Of a DNA stretch of 64,000 bases, positions 55,501 to 64,000 are shown piece after piece (the stretch's first letter is position 1; each line of letters starts with the position of its first letter). The stretch spans positions 3,158,501 to 3,222,500 of the forward strand of contig NZ_AP023081.1 of NCBI RefSeq assembly GCF_026072635.1, in the 5' to 3' direction. The position numbers and the translations under genes were made by a program. Under the pieces are notes generated by a model. The model saw only the letters and a program-made list of their open reading frames with translations, did no database searches and was not told the origin of the DNA. The DNA comes from Pseudomonas solani (GTDB lineage Bacteria > Pseudomonadota > Gammaproteobacteria > Pseudomonadales > Pseudomonadaceae).

Positions 55501-56727
55501 TCAGGCCGCTGCCGCCGCCATTTGCCAGGGTCCGACCTGGGCGGCGAGGGCGGTGCTGGCCTGGGCATCGACATGGGTGAACACCAGCGACAGCGTGTCG
55601 CCCTGGCGGCGCAGGGGCAGCAGCTCCAGCGCTGGCAGGTCGCCGGCGCGCAGGCTCCAGCCCCGGGTGGGGAGGGTGGCCGGCAGATTGCCGTGGAGCA
55701 GGCCGCCGAAGAAGCCCAGCTCGCTCACTTCCACGCTTAGCTCTCCCAGTTCCGGGTGGAACAGGTGGCCGTTGCGGTCGAGCGGGGCGAGGCGGGGTTC
55801 CTGGCGCTTCTCCAGGTTGCCGAGCATGCCCCGCGCCAGGCGCGTGGCGCCGGGGGCCTGCTGTGGCAGTGGGTTGCCCTTGAAGAAGGGCACGTAGAGG
55901 CGCGAGCAGGCGTCGCGGCGTTCGAACTGGGCCAGGTGATCGCCGTTCTCGATCAGTGCGCAGTCGGCATCGTCGCAGGCGGCGGCGAACAGCGCGTGTT
56001 CCCAGGGCTGGGTGAAGTGGTCGTATTCGCCGGCCAGCACCAGGGTCGGGCAGCGCGGGTGCTGGGCGAAGCCGCCGAAATCCAGCAGGCGCCGGCTGTT
56101 CTGCCGATAGCGCTCCTGCTCCACCGGCGACAGGCGCTGCAGCTGGCGCAGCATGGCCTTGCGGAAGCCCGGGGTGATGCCGGTGGCGTCCAGGCGCAGC
56201 GGGTTGATCAGGCCGATCAGCACGCCCTGGGCGAAGGCCGCGAGGTTGCCTTCGGCAAGCATCAGCAGGCCTTCCTCCAGCAACGCGCGGGCGCCGTCGC
56301 GACCGAAGGCGGTGATGCCGGCCAGCAGCAGGCGCTCGCAGCGTTGCGGGTGGCGGCTGGCGAACAGCGCCGCCAGGGCCGAACCGTAGGAGAGCCCGAT
56401 GGGCATCAGCGGGGGCAGCGCCAGTTCCTCGGCGAAGTCGGCGATCAGGTCGGCCAGTTGCTCCAGCCCCAGCTCGGGGGCCAGTTGCAGGTTGCCGCCC
56501 TGGCCGGGGAGGTCGAGGAGGATGACCGGGTGCTCGCCGAGCAGCTCCTCCACCTCGGCGGCGAAGGAGCGGAAGCTCTGGAAGGCGCCGCCGAGCATGA
56601 GCACCGGCGTTCGTGGGTCGTCTGCCTGGTGGGACCAGGCCTGGTAATGCAGGCACCAGGGGCCGATGTGGAGCCTCTCGGGGGGCGAGGCGAGCAGGTC
56701 TGCGCTGTATCCGGTGCGATAGAGCAT
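55501..56727 (-). CDS. Alpha/beta hydrolase with C-terminal PilZ-like domain
   Basis: A 408-residue protein. Residues 20-280 are an alpha/beta hydrolase: VLMLGGAFQSF, the nucleophile elbow GLSYGSA (Ser113), acid D236 in AGEYDHF and H264 in NGDHLAQF. The tail (300-408) looks like PilZ, the cyclic-di-GMP receptor fold: RQEPR at 308-312 fits RxxxR and EVSELG at 333-338 fits (D/N)xSxxG, but with Glu in the first place. If right, hydrolysis would be set by cyclic di-GMP. The start at MLYRTGYSAD is preferred; a longer frame adds an unrelated stretch. Substrate unknown. Confidence 0.82.
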   Translation of the reverse strand: MLYRTGYSADLLASPPERLHIGPWCLHYQAWSHQADDPRTPVLMLGGAFQSFRSFAAEVEELLGEHPVILLDLPGQGGNLQLAPELGLEQLADLIADFAEELALPPLMPIGLSYGSALAALFASRHPQRCERLLLAGITAFGRDGARALLEEGLLMLAEGNLAAFAQGVLIGLINPLRLDATGITPGFRKAMLRQLQRLSPVEQERYRQNSRRLLDFGGFAQHPRCPTLVLAGEYDHFTQPWEHALFAAACDDADCALIENGDHLAQFERRDACSRLYVPFFKGNPLPQQAPGATRLARGMLGNLEKRQEPRLAPLDRNGHLFHPELGELSVEVSELGFFGGLLHGNLPATLPTRGWSLRAGDLPALELLPLRRQGDTLSLVFTHVDAQASTALAAQVGPWQMAAAAA

Positions 56728-56984
56728 GGCGATTCTCCGGCGCTCGGGCGCCTTGTTGTTGTTCTCGCCGCGAGTCGGGGCGCGGGGCACGACCTCAAGG
56801 TAAACATCGGTGACGATTTTGTTTACCCAACCTTCGGGCGGCAAAAAGCCAGTATTTTTCCGTGGGTGTCACCGTATCCCCTGCAACCGCGGGGGCTGGC
56901 GCTTGCGGGTGGGAGGCAGGGAGGGCGCGGAACGGGCTGTTTACCATCCGCCCGGCGCCGCTGGGCGTGGCGGGGCGCGCGGGC

Positions 56985-56990
56985 TATAAT
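56985..56990 (+). promoter_or_regulatory. -10 box (TATAAT) upstream of proA
   Basis: A perfect TATAAT in GGGCTATAATCGCCC, 36 bases before the proA ATG. A clear -35 hexamer was not seen. It is the likely main promoter for the proA-nadD-rsfS-rlmH run. Confidence 0.55.
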
Positions 56991-57025
56991 CGCCCACTTT
57001 TCCCAACTGCCAGACCGCCGAGACC

Positions 57026-58291
57026 ATGACCGAGTCCGTTCTCGATTACATGACCCGCCTGGGCCGCGCCGCGCGCGCCGCCTCGCGCGTGGCCGCCCGT
57101 GCCAGTACCGCGCAGAAGAACCGCGCCCTGCTGGCCGCCGCCGATGCCCTGGACGCCGCCCGTGGCGAGCTGTCCGCCGCCAATGAGCAGGACCTGGCCA
57201 ACGGTCGGGCCAACGGTCTCGAGCCAGCCATGCTGGATCGCCTGGCGCTGACGCCGGCACGTATCGACGACATGATCGAGGGCCTGCGCCAGGTGGCCAC
57301 CCTGCCGGACCCGATCGGCGAGATCCGCGACATGCGCTACCTGCCTTCGGGCATCCAGGTGGGCAAGATGCGCGTGCCCCTGGGCGTGATCGGCATCATC
57401 TACGAGTCGCGCCCGAACGTGACCATCGATGCGGCCAGCCTGTGCCTGAAGTCCGGCAACGCCACCATCCTGCGGGGCGGTTCCGAAGCCATTCATTCCA
57501 ACCAGGCCATCGCCCTGTGCATCCAGAAGGGCCTGGCCGACGCCGGCCTGCCGGCCGAGCTGGTGCAGGTGGTCGAGACCACCGACCGCGCTGCCGTGGG
57601 CGCGCTGATCAGCATGCCGGAGTTCGTCGACGTCATCGTGCCGCGCGGCGGCAAGGGCCTGATCGAGCGCATCAGCCGTGATGCCAAGGTGCCGGTGATC
57701 AAGCACCTGGACGGCATCTGCCACGTCTATATCGACATCGCTGCGGACCTGGACAAGGCGATTCGCGTCGCCGACAACGCCAAGACCCAGCGCTACGCGC
57801 CCTGCAACACCATGGAAACGCTGCTGGTGCACGCCGGCATCGCCGAGCGCGTGCTGCCGCCGCTGGCCGCCATCTACCGCGACAAGCAGGTGGAGCTGCG
57901 TGGCGACGCCGCCACCCGCGCGCTGCTGGGCAGCGATGTGCTGGAGGCGACCGAGGAAGACTGGCGCACCGAATACAACGCGCCGATCCTGTCGATCCGC
58001 ATCGTCGCGGGGCTGGATGAGGCCATCGAGCACATCAACGCCTACGGCTCGCAGCACACCGACGCGATCATCACCGAGAACTTCAGCGACGCCCGTCGTT
58101 TCCTCACCGAAGTGGATTCCGCCTCGGTGATGGTCAACGCCTCGACGCGCTTCGCCGATGGGTTCGAGTACGGCCTGGGCGCGGAGATCGGCATTTCCAC
58201 CGACAAGCTGCACGCCCGTGGCCCGGTCGGCCTGGAAGGCCTGACCAGCGAGAAGTACGTGGTCTTCGGTGACGGCCACGTGCGCACCTGA
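57026..58291 (+). CDS. proA: Gamma-glutamyl phosphate reductase
   Basis: A 421-residue aldehyde-dehydrogenase-fold enzyme that reduces gamma-glutamyl phosphate to the semialdehyde in proline synthesis. Signatures include VPLGVIGIIYESRPNVTIDAASLCLKSGNA, the ProA block LIERISRDAKVPVIKHLDGICHVYID and the catalytic Cys in QRYAPCNTMETLLVH. Length is standard (about 420). It opens the run proA-nadD-rsfS-rlmH; its stop overlaps the nadD start by one base. Confidence 0.97.
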   Translation: MTESVLDYMTRLGRAARAASRVAARASTAQKNRALLAAADALDAARGELSAANEQDLANGRANGLEPAMLDRLALTPARIDDMIEGLRQVATLPDPIGEIRDMRYLPSGIQVGKMRVPLGVIGIIYESRPNVTIDAASLCLKSGNATILRGGSEAIHSNQAIALCIQKGLADAGLPAELVQVVETTDRAAVGALISMPEFVDVIVPRGGKGLIERISRDAKVPVIKHLDGICHVYIDIAADLDKAIRVADNAKTQRYAPCNTMETLLVHAGIAERVLPPLAAIYRDKQVELRGDAATRALLGSDVLEATEEDWRTEYNAPILSIRIVAGLDEAIEHINAYGSQHTDAIITENFSDARRFLTEVDSASVMVNASTRFADGFEYGLGAEIGISTDKLHARGPVGLEGLTSEKYVVFGDGHVRT

Positions 58292-58935
58292 TGGGCAAAC
58301 GCATCGGTCTGTTCGGCGGTACCTTCGATCCTGTGCACATCGGCCACTTGCGTGGTGCGCTGGAGGTCGCCGAACTGATGGGGTTCGACGAGTTGCGTCT
58401 GATTCCCAGCGCCAGGCCGCCGCACCGCGAGACGCCGCAGGTTTCTGCGACCGATCGCCTGGAAATGGTCCAGCGTGCGGTGGCCGACCTGCCGCCGTTG
58501 CGGGTGGATGACCGCGAACTGAAGCGCGACCGGCCGTCCTGGACCATCGACACCCTGGAGTCCGTGCGGGCCGAGCTGGGCACGGACGACTCGCTTTACC
58601 TGCTGCTGGGCTGGGACGCCTTCTGCGGCCTGCCGAGCTGGCACCGCTGGGAGGAGTTGCTGGAGCACTGCCACATCCTGGTGTTGCAGCGCCCGGATGC
58701 CGACAGCGAACCACCGGAAGCACTGCGCGACCTGCTGGCGGCGCGCAGTGTCGCCGACCCCCTGGCCCTGGCCGGGCGCGGTGGGCAGATTTCCTTTGTA
58801 TGGCAGGCACCGCTGGCGGTGTCCGCCACGCAGATCCGCCAATTGCTGGCCACCGGGCGTTCGGTACGATTCCTCGTCCCCGATGCGGTGCTGGCCTATA
58901 TCCATGAGCACGGCCTGTACCGTGCGACGAGCTGA
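58291..58935 (+). CDS. nadD: Nicotinate-mononucleotide adenylyltransferase
   Basis: A 214-residue nucleotidyltransferase that makes deamido-NAD. It has the family motif LFGGTFDPVHIGHLRGALE at the N-terminus and the C-terminal SATQIRQLLATGRSVRFLVPDAV. The middle has DRLEMVQRAVADLP and LLLGWDAFCGLPSWHRWEEL. Length matches. The ATG overlaps the proA stop (TGATG). The next start lies 21 bases after its stop. Confidence 0.97.
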   Translation: MGKRIGLFGGTFDPVHIGHLRGALEVAELMGFDELRLIPSARPPHRETPQVSATDRLEMVQRAVADLPPLRVDDRELKRDRPSWTIDTLESVRAELGTDDSLYLLLGWDAFCGLPSWHRWEELLEHCHILVLQRPDADSEPPEALRDLLAARSVADPLALAGRGGQISFVWQAPLAVSATQIRQLLATGRSVRFLVPDAVLAYIHEHGLYRATS

Positions 58936-58956
58936 ATGATCGAGGTAGTTGAACCG

Positions 58957-59310
58957 ATGCAAAACGAAGAACTGGTCAAGGTCGCTCTTGCGGCCCTGGA
59001 AGACATGAAGGCCCAGGACATCACCACCATCGATGTACGCGGCAAGACCAGCGTCACCGATTTCATGGTGATCGCCAGCGGTACCTCCAGCCGCCACGTC
59101 AAGTCGATCGCCGACAACGTGCTGGAGAAGGTCAAGGAACAAGGCGTGCGCCCCCTGGGCAGCGAAGGCCTGGACAGCGGCGAATGGGCCCTGCTGGACC
59201 TGGGCGACGTGGTCGTCCACGTGATGCAGGTCGCCACCCGCCAGTTCTATGACCTCGAGCGCCTGTGGCAGGGTGCCGAGCAGAGCCGCGCCCAGCATCC
59301 CCAGGAATAA
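58957..59310 (+). CDS. rsfS: Ribosomal silencing factor RsfS
   Basis: A 117-residue RsfS/YbeB protein that blocks joining of ribosomal subunits by binding L14 when nutrients are short. It has VALAALEDMKAQDITTIDVRGKTSVTDFMVIASGTSSRHVKSIADNV and GEWALLDLGDVVVHVM. The start at MQNEELVK fits the length of known RsfS; an in-frame ATG 21 bases upstream (58936) is possible. It lies between nadD and rlmH as in other gammaproteobacteria. Confidence 0.96.
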   Translation: MQNEELVKVALAALEDMKAQDITTIDVRGKTSVTDFMVIASGTSSRHVKSIADNVLEKVKEQGVRPLGSEGLDSGEWALLDLGDVVVHVMQVATRQFYDLERLWQGAEQSRAQHPQE

Positions 59311-59322
59311 CGGAGCGTCGCC

Positions 59323-59790
59323 TTGCGTCTGCGTCTGATCGCCGTTGGCTCGCGCATGCCCCGCTGGGTGGAGGAGGGTTGGCACGAGTACGCCAAGCGC
59401 CTGCCGTCCGAACTCGCCCTCGAACTGGTGGAGATCCCCCTGACCACGCGCGGCAAGAACGCCGACGTGGCGCGGATGATCCGCCAGGAAGGCGAGGCGA
59501 TGCTGGCCAAGGTGCAACCCGGGGAACGCATCGTCACCCTGGAAGTCGAAGGCCGCGCCTGGAGCACCGAGCAACTGGCGGTGGAGCTGGACCGCTGGCG
59601 TCTCGACTCACGCACCGTGAACCTCATGGTCGGTGGCCCGGAAGGGCTGGCCCCCGAGGTTTGCGCGCGCAGTGAGCAACGCTGGTCGTTGTCGCCGCTG
59701 ACCCTGCCGCACCCGCTGGTGCGGATCCTGGTCGGCGAGCAGATCTACCGTGCCTGGACCGTGCTGTCCGGCCACCCCTATCACAAGTAA
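59323..59790 (+). CDS. rlmH: 23S rRNA pseudouridine-1915 N3-methyltransferase
   Basis: A 155-residue SPOUT methyltransferase that modifies pseudouridine 1915 of 23S rRNA. It has LRLIAVGSRMPRWVEEGWHEYAKRLP, the VGGPEGL SAM knot and a C-terminal QIYRAW-type tail (GEQIYRAWTVLSGHPYHK). The start is TTG, chosen because GGAG lies 7 bases upstream and the product then has standard length (155). It lies 12 bases after rsfS. Confidence 0.96.
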   Translation: MRLRLIAVGSRMPRWVEEGWHEYAKRLPSELALELVEIPLTTRGKNADVARMIRQEGEAMLAKVQPGERIVTLEVEGRAWSTEQLAVELDRWRLDSRTVNLMVGGPEGLAPEVCARSEQRWSLSPLTLPHPLVRILVGEQIYRAWTVLSGHPYHK

Positions 59791-59799
59791 GCCGTACCG

Positions 59800-61701
59800 A
59801 TGCCGCAGCCGATCCGCCTGAAAGACCACGAGAAGGATGCCCGCCTGGTGCGGCGTCGCGTCGTCGTCGGCGCTGTGGTGGTGCTGCTGCTGACCTGCGT
59901 GCTGATCGCCCGCCTTTATTACCTGCAGGTGATCCAGTACGAGTACCACTCGACGCTGTCGGAGAACAACCGCGTCCACGTCCAGCCGATCCCGCCGACC
60001 CGTGGCCTGATCTACGACCGCAACGGCCTGATCATCGCCGACAACCGGCCGAGCTTCAGCCTCACGGTGACCCGCGAGCGCGCCGGCGACTGGGAGCAGA
60101 CCCTGGACGTGATAGTCGAGGCGCTGCAGCTGAGCGCCGATGATCGGGCGCTGTTCGAGAGGCGCATGAAGCAGGGGCGTCGCCCCTTCGAGCCGGTGCC
60201 CATCCTCTTCGAACTCTCGGAAGAGCAGATCGCCCGCGTGGCGGTGAACCAGTTCCGCCTGCCGGGCGTGGAAGTGGTGGCGCAACTGGTGCGGCACTAC
60301 CCCCAGGGCGCGCACTTCGCCCATTCGGTGGGCTATGTCGGGCGCATCAACGAAAAAGAGCTCAAGGAGCTCGACCCGATCAACTACAGCGGCACCCACC
60401 ATATCGGCAAGACCGGTATCGAGCGCTTCTATGAGGACACGCTGCACGGCGAGGTGGGTTACGAGGAAGTCGAGACCAACGCCCGTGGCCGCGTGCTGCG
60501 GGTGCTCAAGCGTACCGACCCGAAGCCGGGCAAGGACCTGGTGCTGACCATCGACACGCGCCTGCAGGAGGCGGCCGAGGCGGCCCTCGCCGGGCGTCGC
60601 GGCGCCATCGTGGCGATCGAGCCCTCCAGCGGCGACGTATTGGCGATGGTCAGCCAGCCGAGCTTCGATCCCAACCCCTTCGTCACCGGCATCAGCTTCA
60701 AGCAGTACGCCGAGCTGCGCGACTCCATCGACCGGCCGCTGTACAACCGCGTGCTGCGCGGCCTCTACCCGCCGGGCTCGACGGTGAAGCCGATGGTGGC
60801 CGTTTCGGGCCTGGACGCTGGCGTGGTGACCCCGGATTCCCGGGTGTTCGACCCCGGCTTCTACCAACTGCCCAACTACGACCACAAGTACCGCAACTGG
60901 AACCGCAGCGGCGACGGCTGGGTGAACCTGGAGACCGCGATCATGCGCTCCAATGACACCTACTTCTACGACCTCGCCCATAAGATGGGCATCGACCGCC
61001 TGCACACCTATATGAGCCGCTTCGGCTTCGGCCAGAAGGTCGCCCTGGACATGTTCGAGGAAACCACCGGGCTGATGCCGTCCCGCGACTGGAAGCGCGC
61101 CCGCTACCGCCAGGCCTGGTACCCGGGCGAGACGCTGATCCTCGGTATCGGCCAGGGCTACATGCAGGCCACGCCCCTGCAGTTGGCCCAGGCCACCTCG
61201 CTGATGGCCAGCCGCGGCAAGTGGATCCGCCCGCACCTGGCCAAGACCATCGAAGGCAAGCCGCCGGAAGACCCGAACCCGATGCCGGACATCGCGCTGC
61301 GCGATCCCAAGTTCTGGGACTATGGCCGCATCGGCATGGAGCAGGTGGTGCACGGCGCCCGTGGCACCGCGCGCAAGGTCGGCGACGCCTCGGTCTATCG
61401 CATCGCCGGCAAGTCCGGTACCGCGCAGGTGGTGGCGATCAAGCAGGGCGAGAAGTACGACCGCTCGAAGGTCCAGGAACGCCATCGCGACCACGCGCTG
61501 TTCATCGGCTTCGCTCCCGCCGACAACCCGAAGATCGCCGTGGCGGTGATGGTGGAGAACGGCGAGTCCGGCTCCGGTGTCGCCGCGCCCGTGGTGAAGC
61601 AGGTGATGGATGCCTGGCTGCTGGGCCCCGATGGGCAGCTCAAGCCCGAGTTCCAGTCGCCGCAGGCGCCCCTCACCGCCGAGAAGAGCCCGAGCCGATG
61701 A
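59800..61701 (+). CDS. mrdA: Penicillin-binding protein 2 (peptidoglycan transpeptidase)
   Basis: A 633-residue class B penicillin-binding protein for side-wall synthesis. One N-terminal membrane helix (about 22-42) is followed by the pedestal domain and the transpeptidase. The catalytic motifs are SxxK at S327 (PPGSTVKP), SxN in MRSNDTYF and KSGT in IAGKSGTAQVV. It works with RodA in the elongasome at the inner membrane. Its stop overlaps the rodA start by 4 bases. Confidence 0.97.
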   Translation: MPQPIRLKDHEKDARLVRRRVVVGAVVVLLLTCVLIARLYYLQVIQYEYHSTLSENNRVHVQPIPPTRGLIYDRNGLIIADNRPSFSLTVTRERAGDWEQTLDVIVEALQLSADDRALFERRMKQGRRPFEPVPILFELSEEQIARVAVNQFRLPGVEVVAQLVRHYPQGAHFAHSVGYVGRINEKELKELDPINYSGTHHIGKTGIERFYEDTLHGEVGYEEVETNARGRVLRVLKRTDPKPGKDLVLTIDTRLQEAAEAALAGRRGAIVAIEPSSGDVLAMVSQPSFDPNPFVTGISFKQYAELRDSIDRPLYNRVLRGLYPPGSTVKPMVAVSGLDAGVVTPDSRVFDPGFYQLPNYDHKYRNWNRSGDGWVNLETAIMRSNDTYFYDLAHKMGIDRLHTYMSRFGFGQKVALDMFEETTGLMPSRDWKRARYRQAWYPGETLILGIGQGYMQATPLQLAQATSLMASRGKWIRPHLAKTIEGKPPEDPNPMPDIALRDPKFWDYGRIGMEQVVHGARGTARKVGDASVYRIAGKSGTAQVVAIKQGEKYDRSKVQERHRDHALFIGFAPADNPKIAVAVMVENGESGSGVAAPVVKQVMDAWLLGPDGQLKPEFQSPQAPLTAEKSPSR

Positions 61702-62843
61702 ACAGCAACTTCGACCGCACCCTGTCCAATGAGGACGTGATGCGCCGCCGCGCCAGCCTGCTGCAGCGTCTGCACATCGATGGCCAGTTGCTCCTGCTTC
61801 TGTTGCTGCTGGCCGCCGGCAGCCTGTTCGTCCTTTATTCGGCCAGCGGCAAGCACTGGGACTTGCTGATGAAGCAGGCGTCTTCCTTCGGCCTCGGCCT
61901 GGTGGCGATGGTGGTGATCGCCCAGTTCGAACCCCGCTTCCTCGCCCGCTGGGTGCCCCTTGGCTATGTCGGTGGCGTGGCGCTGCTGATAGTGGTGGAC
62001 ATCATGGGCCACAACGCCATGGGCGCGACGCGCTGGATCAACATCCCCGGGGTGATCCGCTTCCAGCCCGCCGAGTTCATGAAGATCCTGATGCCGGCGA
62101 CCATCGCCTGGTACCTGTCCAAACGCACTTTGCCACCCAAGCTGAAGCACGTTGTGGTGAGCCTGGCGCTGATCGTGGTGCCCTTCATCCTGGTGGTGCG
62201 CCAGCCGGACCTCGGCACCGCGCTGCTGATCCTCGCCTCGGGCGCCTTCGTGCTGTTCATGGCCGGGCTGCAGTGGCGCTGGATACTCGGCGCGGTCACG
62301 GCGGTGGTGCCGATCGCGGTGGGGATGTGGTTCTTCGTCATGCACGACTACCAGAAACAGCGCGTGCTGACCTTTCTCGACCCGGAGAGCGACCCGCTCG
62401 GCACCGGCTGGAACATCATCCAGTCGAAGGCGGCGATCGGTTCGGGTGGGGTGTTCGGCAAGGGCTGGCTGCTGGGCACCCAGTCGCACCTGGATTTTTT
62501 GCCCGAAAGCCACACGGACTTTATCATTGCCGTCCTCGGCGAAGAGTTCGGCCTGGTCGGCGTGTGCATCCTGCTGCTGGTCTACATGCTGCTGATCGGT
62601 CGCGGCCTGGTCATCACCGCCCAGGCGCAGACCCTGTTCGGCAAGCTGCTGGCGGGCAGCCTGACCATGACCTTCTTCGTTTATGTGTTCGTCAACATCG
62701 GCATGGTCAGCGGCCTGCTGCCGGTGGTTGGAGTGCCTCTTCCCTTCATCAGCTATGGCGGAACTTCGCTGGTTACGCTGCTGTCAGGGTTTGGGGTTTT
62801 GATGGCCATCCATACCCATCGCAAGTGGATCGCCCAGGTTTGA
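61698..62843 (+). CDS. rodA: Rod shape-determining glycosyltransferase RodA
   Basis: A 381-residue SEDS-family peptidoglycan polymerase with about ten membrane segments. Hallmarks are NIPGVIRFQPAEFMKILMPATIAWYLS, RQPDLGTALLI (catalytic Asp region), QSKAAIGSGGVFGKGW, LPESHTDFIIAVLGEEFG and VGVPLPFISYGGTSLVTLL. It is encoded right after its partner PBP2 and overlaps that stop by 4 bases (ATGA). Confidence 0.97.
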   Translation: MNSNFDRTLSNEDVMRRRASLLQRLHIDGQLLLLLLLLAAGSLFVLYSASGKHWDLLMKQASSFGLGLVAMVVIAQFEPRFLARWVPLGYVGGVALLIVVDIMGHNAMGATRWINIPGVIRFQPAEFMKILMPATIAWYLSKRTLPPKLKHVVVSLALIVVPFILVVRQPDLGTALLILASGAFVLFMAGLQWRWILGAVTAVVPIAVGMWFFVMHDYQKQRVLTFLDPESDPLGTGWNIIQSKAAIGSGGVFGKGWLLGTQSHLDFLPESHTDFIIAVLGEEFGLVGVCILLLVYMLLIGRGLVITAQAQTLFGKLLAGSLTMTFFVYVFVNIGMVSGLLPVVGVPLPFISYGGTSLVTLLSGFGVLMAIHTHRKWIAQV

Positions 62844-62848
62844 TACGA

Positions 62849-63868
62849 GTGAATAATTTGAAAATACTGCGCAACTGGATGATGCGAGGGGCCCTGGGAG
62901 TGGGCTTCTGCGGCGTGCTGGGTGCAGCCGCCCCCGCATTGGCGGGCGACTATGAAGGAAGCCCCCAGGTCGCCGAGTTCGTTGCGGAGATGACCCGCGA
63001 CTATGGTTTCGCCGGGGAGCAACTGGTCAGCCTGTTCCGGGAGGTCGAGCGCAAGCAGGCGATCCTCGATGCCATCTCGCGGCCGGCTGAACGGGTCAAG
63101 CCGTGGAAGGAATACCGGCCGATCTTCATCACCGATGCCCGCATCCAGAAAGGCGTGGATTTCTGGAACAAGCACGCCGACGCCTTGGCCCGTGCCGAGA
63201 AAGAGTACGGCGTGCCCGCCCAGGTGATAGTCGCCATCATCGGCGTCGAGACCTTCTATGGCGGCAACACCGGCAGCTACCGGGTGATCGATGCGCTATC
63301 CACTCTGGGCTTCGACTACCCGCCGCGTGCCGACTTCTTCCGCAAGCAGCTCAAGGAGTTCCTCCTGCTGGCGCGCGAAGAGCAGGTCGACCCGCTCACC
63401 CTCAAAGGCTCCTACGCCGGCGCCATGGGCCTGCCGCAGTTCATGCCGGGCAGCTTCCGCGCCTACGCGGTGGACTTCGACGGTGATGGCCACATCGATA
63501 TCTGGAACAACCCGGTGGATGCCATCGGCAGCGTGGCCAGCTACTTCAAGCGCCATGGCTGGGTAGCCGGCGAGCCGGTAGTGAGCCGCGCCCAGGTGCG
63601 TGGCGAGAATGCCGAACAGGGCCTCACCGAAGGCCTGGACCCGGTGAAGAATGTCGGCGAACTGCGTGCCCTGGGCTGGGCAAGCGGTGACGCCTTGCGC
63701 GATGATCTCCCCGTCACGGCCTTCCGACTGGATGGCGTCGACGGCATGGAGTATTGGATGGGCCTGCCCAACTTCTACGTGATCACCCGCTACAATCGCA
63801 GCGTGATGTATTCCATGGCGGTGCATCAGCTTTCAGAATCCTTGGTCAATGCACGGGGCGGGCGTTAA
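62849..63868 (+). CDS. mltB: Membrane-bound lytic murein transglycosylase B
   Basis: A protein of about 339 residues that cuts the glycan strand of murein (family 3 lytic transglycosylase). A signal peptide covers about the first 33 residues (GVLGAAAPALAG). The catalytic Glu is in IIGVETFYGG, followed by GSYAGAMGLPQFMPGSFRAYAVDFDGDGHIDIWNNPVDAIGSVASYF, the MltB signature. In P. aeruginosa the gene here is called sltB1. I see no lipobox, so it may be soluble in the periplasm. Start uncertain: GTG at 62849, TTG at 62858 (product MKILRN) and ATG at 62879 are all in frame. It follows rodA by 5 bases. Confidence 0.93.
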   Translation: MNNLKILRNWMMRGALGVGFCGVLGAAAPALAGDYEGSPQVAEFVAEMTRDYGFAGEQLVSLFREVERKQAILDAISRPAERVKPWKEYRPIFITDARIQKGVDFWNKHADALARAEKEYGVPAQVIVAIIGVETFYGGNTGSYRVIDALSTLGFDYPPRADFFRKQLKEFLLLAREEQVDPLTLKGSYAGAMGLPQFMPGSFRAYAVDFDGDGHIDIWNNPVDAIGSVASYFKRHGWVAGEPVVSRAQVRGENAEQGLTEGLDPVKNVGELRALGWASGDALRDDLPVTAFRLDGVDGMEYWMGLPNFYVITRYNRSVMYSMAVHQLSESLVNARGGR

Positions 63869-63871
63869 CAG

Positions 63872-64000
63872 ATGCAGCCAATGCCTATAAGAATCGCTGC
63901 TTACGGTGTCCTGGCGCTGATGCTCGCCAGTTGCTCCAGCAGCCGTACCCCGCAGCCGGTACAGCAGGGCGGAAATATTTCCGGCCCCGGCGACTATTCG
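63872..64000 (+). CDS. rlpA: RlpA-family lipoprotein, cut by the window end
   Basis: The first 43 residues are visible. The lipobox LASC (Cys near 21, in LMLASCSSSR) is typical of RlpA, the septal lytic transglycosylase that cuts denuded glycan strands. The SPOR and DPBB domains lie beyond the window. The gene starts 3 bases after mltB, the usual Pseudomonas order mrdA-rodA-mltB-rlpA, which supports the assignment. Confidence 0.85.
   Translation, partial: MQPMPIRIAAYGVLALMLASCSSSRTPQPVQQGGNISGPGDYS

Overview
The window is a GC-rich chromosomal segment from a pseudomonad. Three things point there. The last 7 kb carry proA-nadD-rsfS-rlmH-mrdA-rodA-mltB-rlpA in the order known from Pseudomonas. 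An EatR/aldehyde dehydrogenase/ethanolamine permease/eutBC block matches, from memory, the P. aeruginosa PA4021-PA4025 arrangement. The copper receptor OprC is also present. No rRNA, tRNA, CRISPR array or complete insertion sequence was seen.

Layout. 0-7.4 kb: a diaminopimelate-epimerase-like protein lacking both catalytic cysteines, a DUF2946/OprC copper pair, an alpha/beta hydrolase and a UvrD-type helicase. 7.4-12.2 kb: repeats, then a leftward histidine kinase - KaiC-like ATPase - receiver protein module and a YfcG-like glutathione transferase. 12.2-22.4 kb: a rightward accessory block that looks less GC-rich than its flanks. It holds a MarR regulator with three matching operator-like sites, an MFS exporter, an AfsA-type hotdog protein, a HAD phosphatase, a DUF2165 membrane protein, a secreted protein, a MexEF-like RND pump whose adaptor is frameshifted, and an exported RidA-like protein. 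22.5-30.2 kb: ethanolamine use (EutBC, permease, aldehyde dehydrogenase) with its divergent sigma-54 activator, a matching -24/-12 promoter and a palindromic upstream site. 30.2-35.2 kb: dispersed repeats and a 2-aminoethylphosphonate block (PhnW, an organophosphate-antiporter-like carrier, PhnX) with a LysR regulator. 35.4-42.3 kb: a glycosyltransferase and a large RTX-type protein whose last residues are out of frame. 42.5-56.7 kb: mpl, ubiX and small housekeeping genes, a MORN-repeat/C13-peptidase lipoprotein, a cidAB-like pair, a DedA-PAP2 fusion, a DNA glycosylase and an alpha/beta hydrolase with a PilZ-like tail. 57-64 kb: the cell-wall and NAD/proline cluster, cut off inside rlpA.

The most interesting part is the 12.7-22.4 kb block. 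AfsA makes the precursor of gamma-butyrolactone signals in Streptomyces, and that pathway needs a phosphatase. Here an AfsA-like gene is followed by a phosphatase gene and is embedded among two exporters and a MarR regulator. I infer a self-regulated make-and-export cluster for a butenolide- or butyrolactone-like molecule; its product cannot be read from the sequence.

Two reading-frame breaks (RND adaptor, RTX C-terminus) both look like one missing G in a G run. They may therefore be sequence errors rather than biology and should be checked on reads first.
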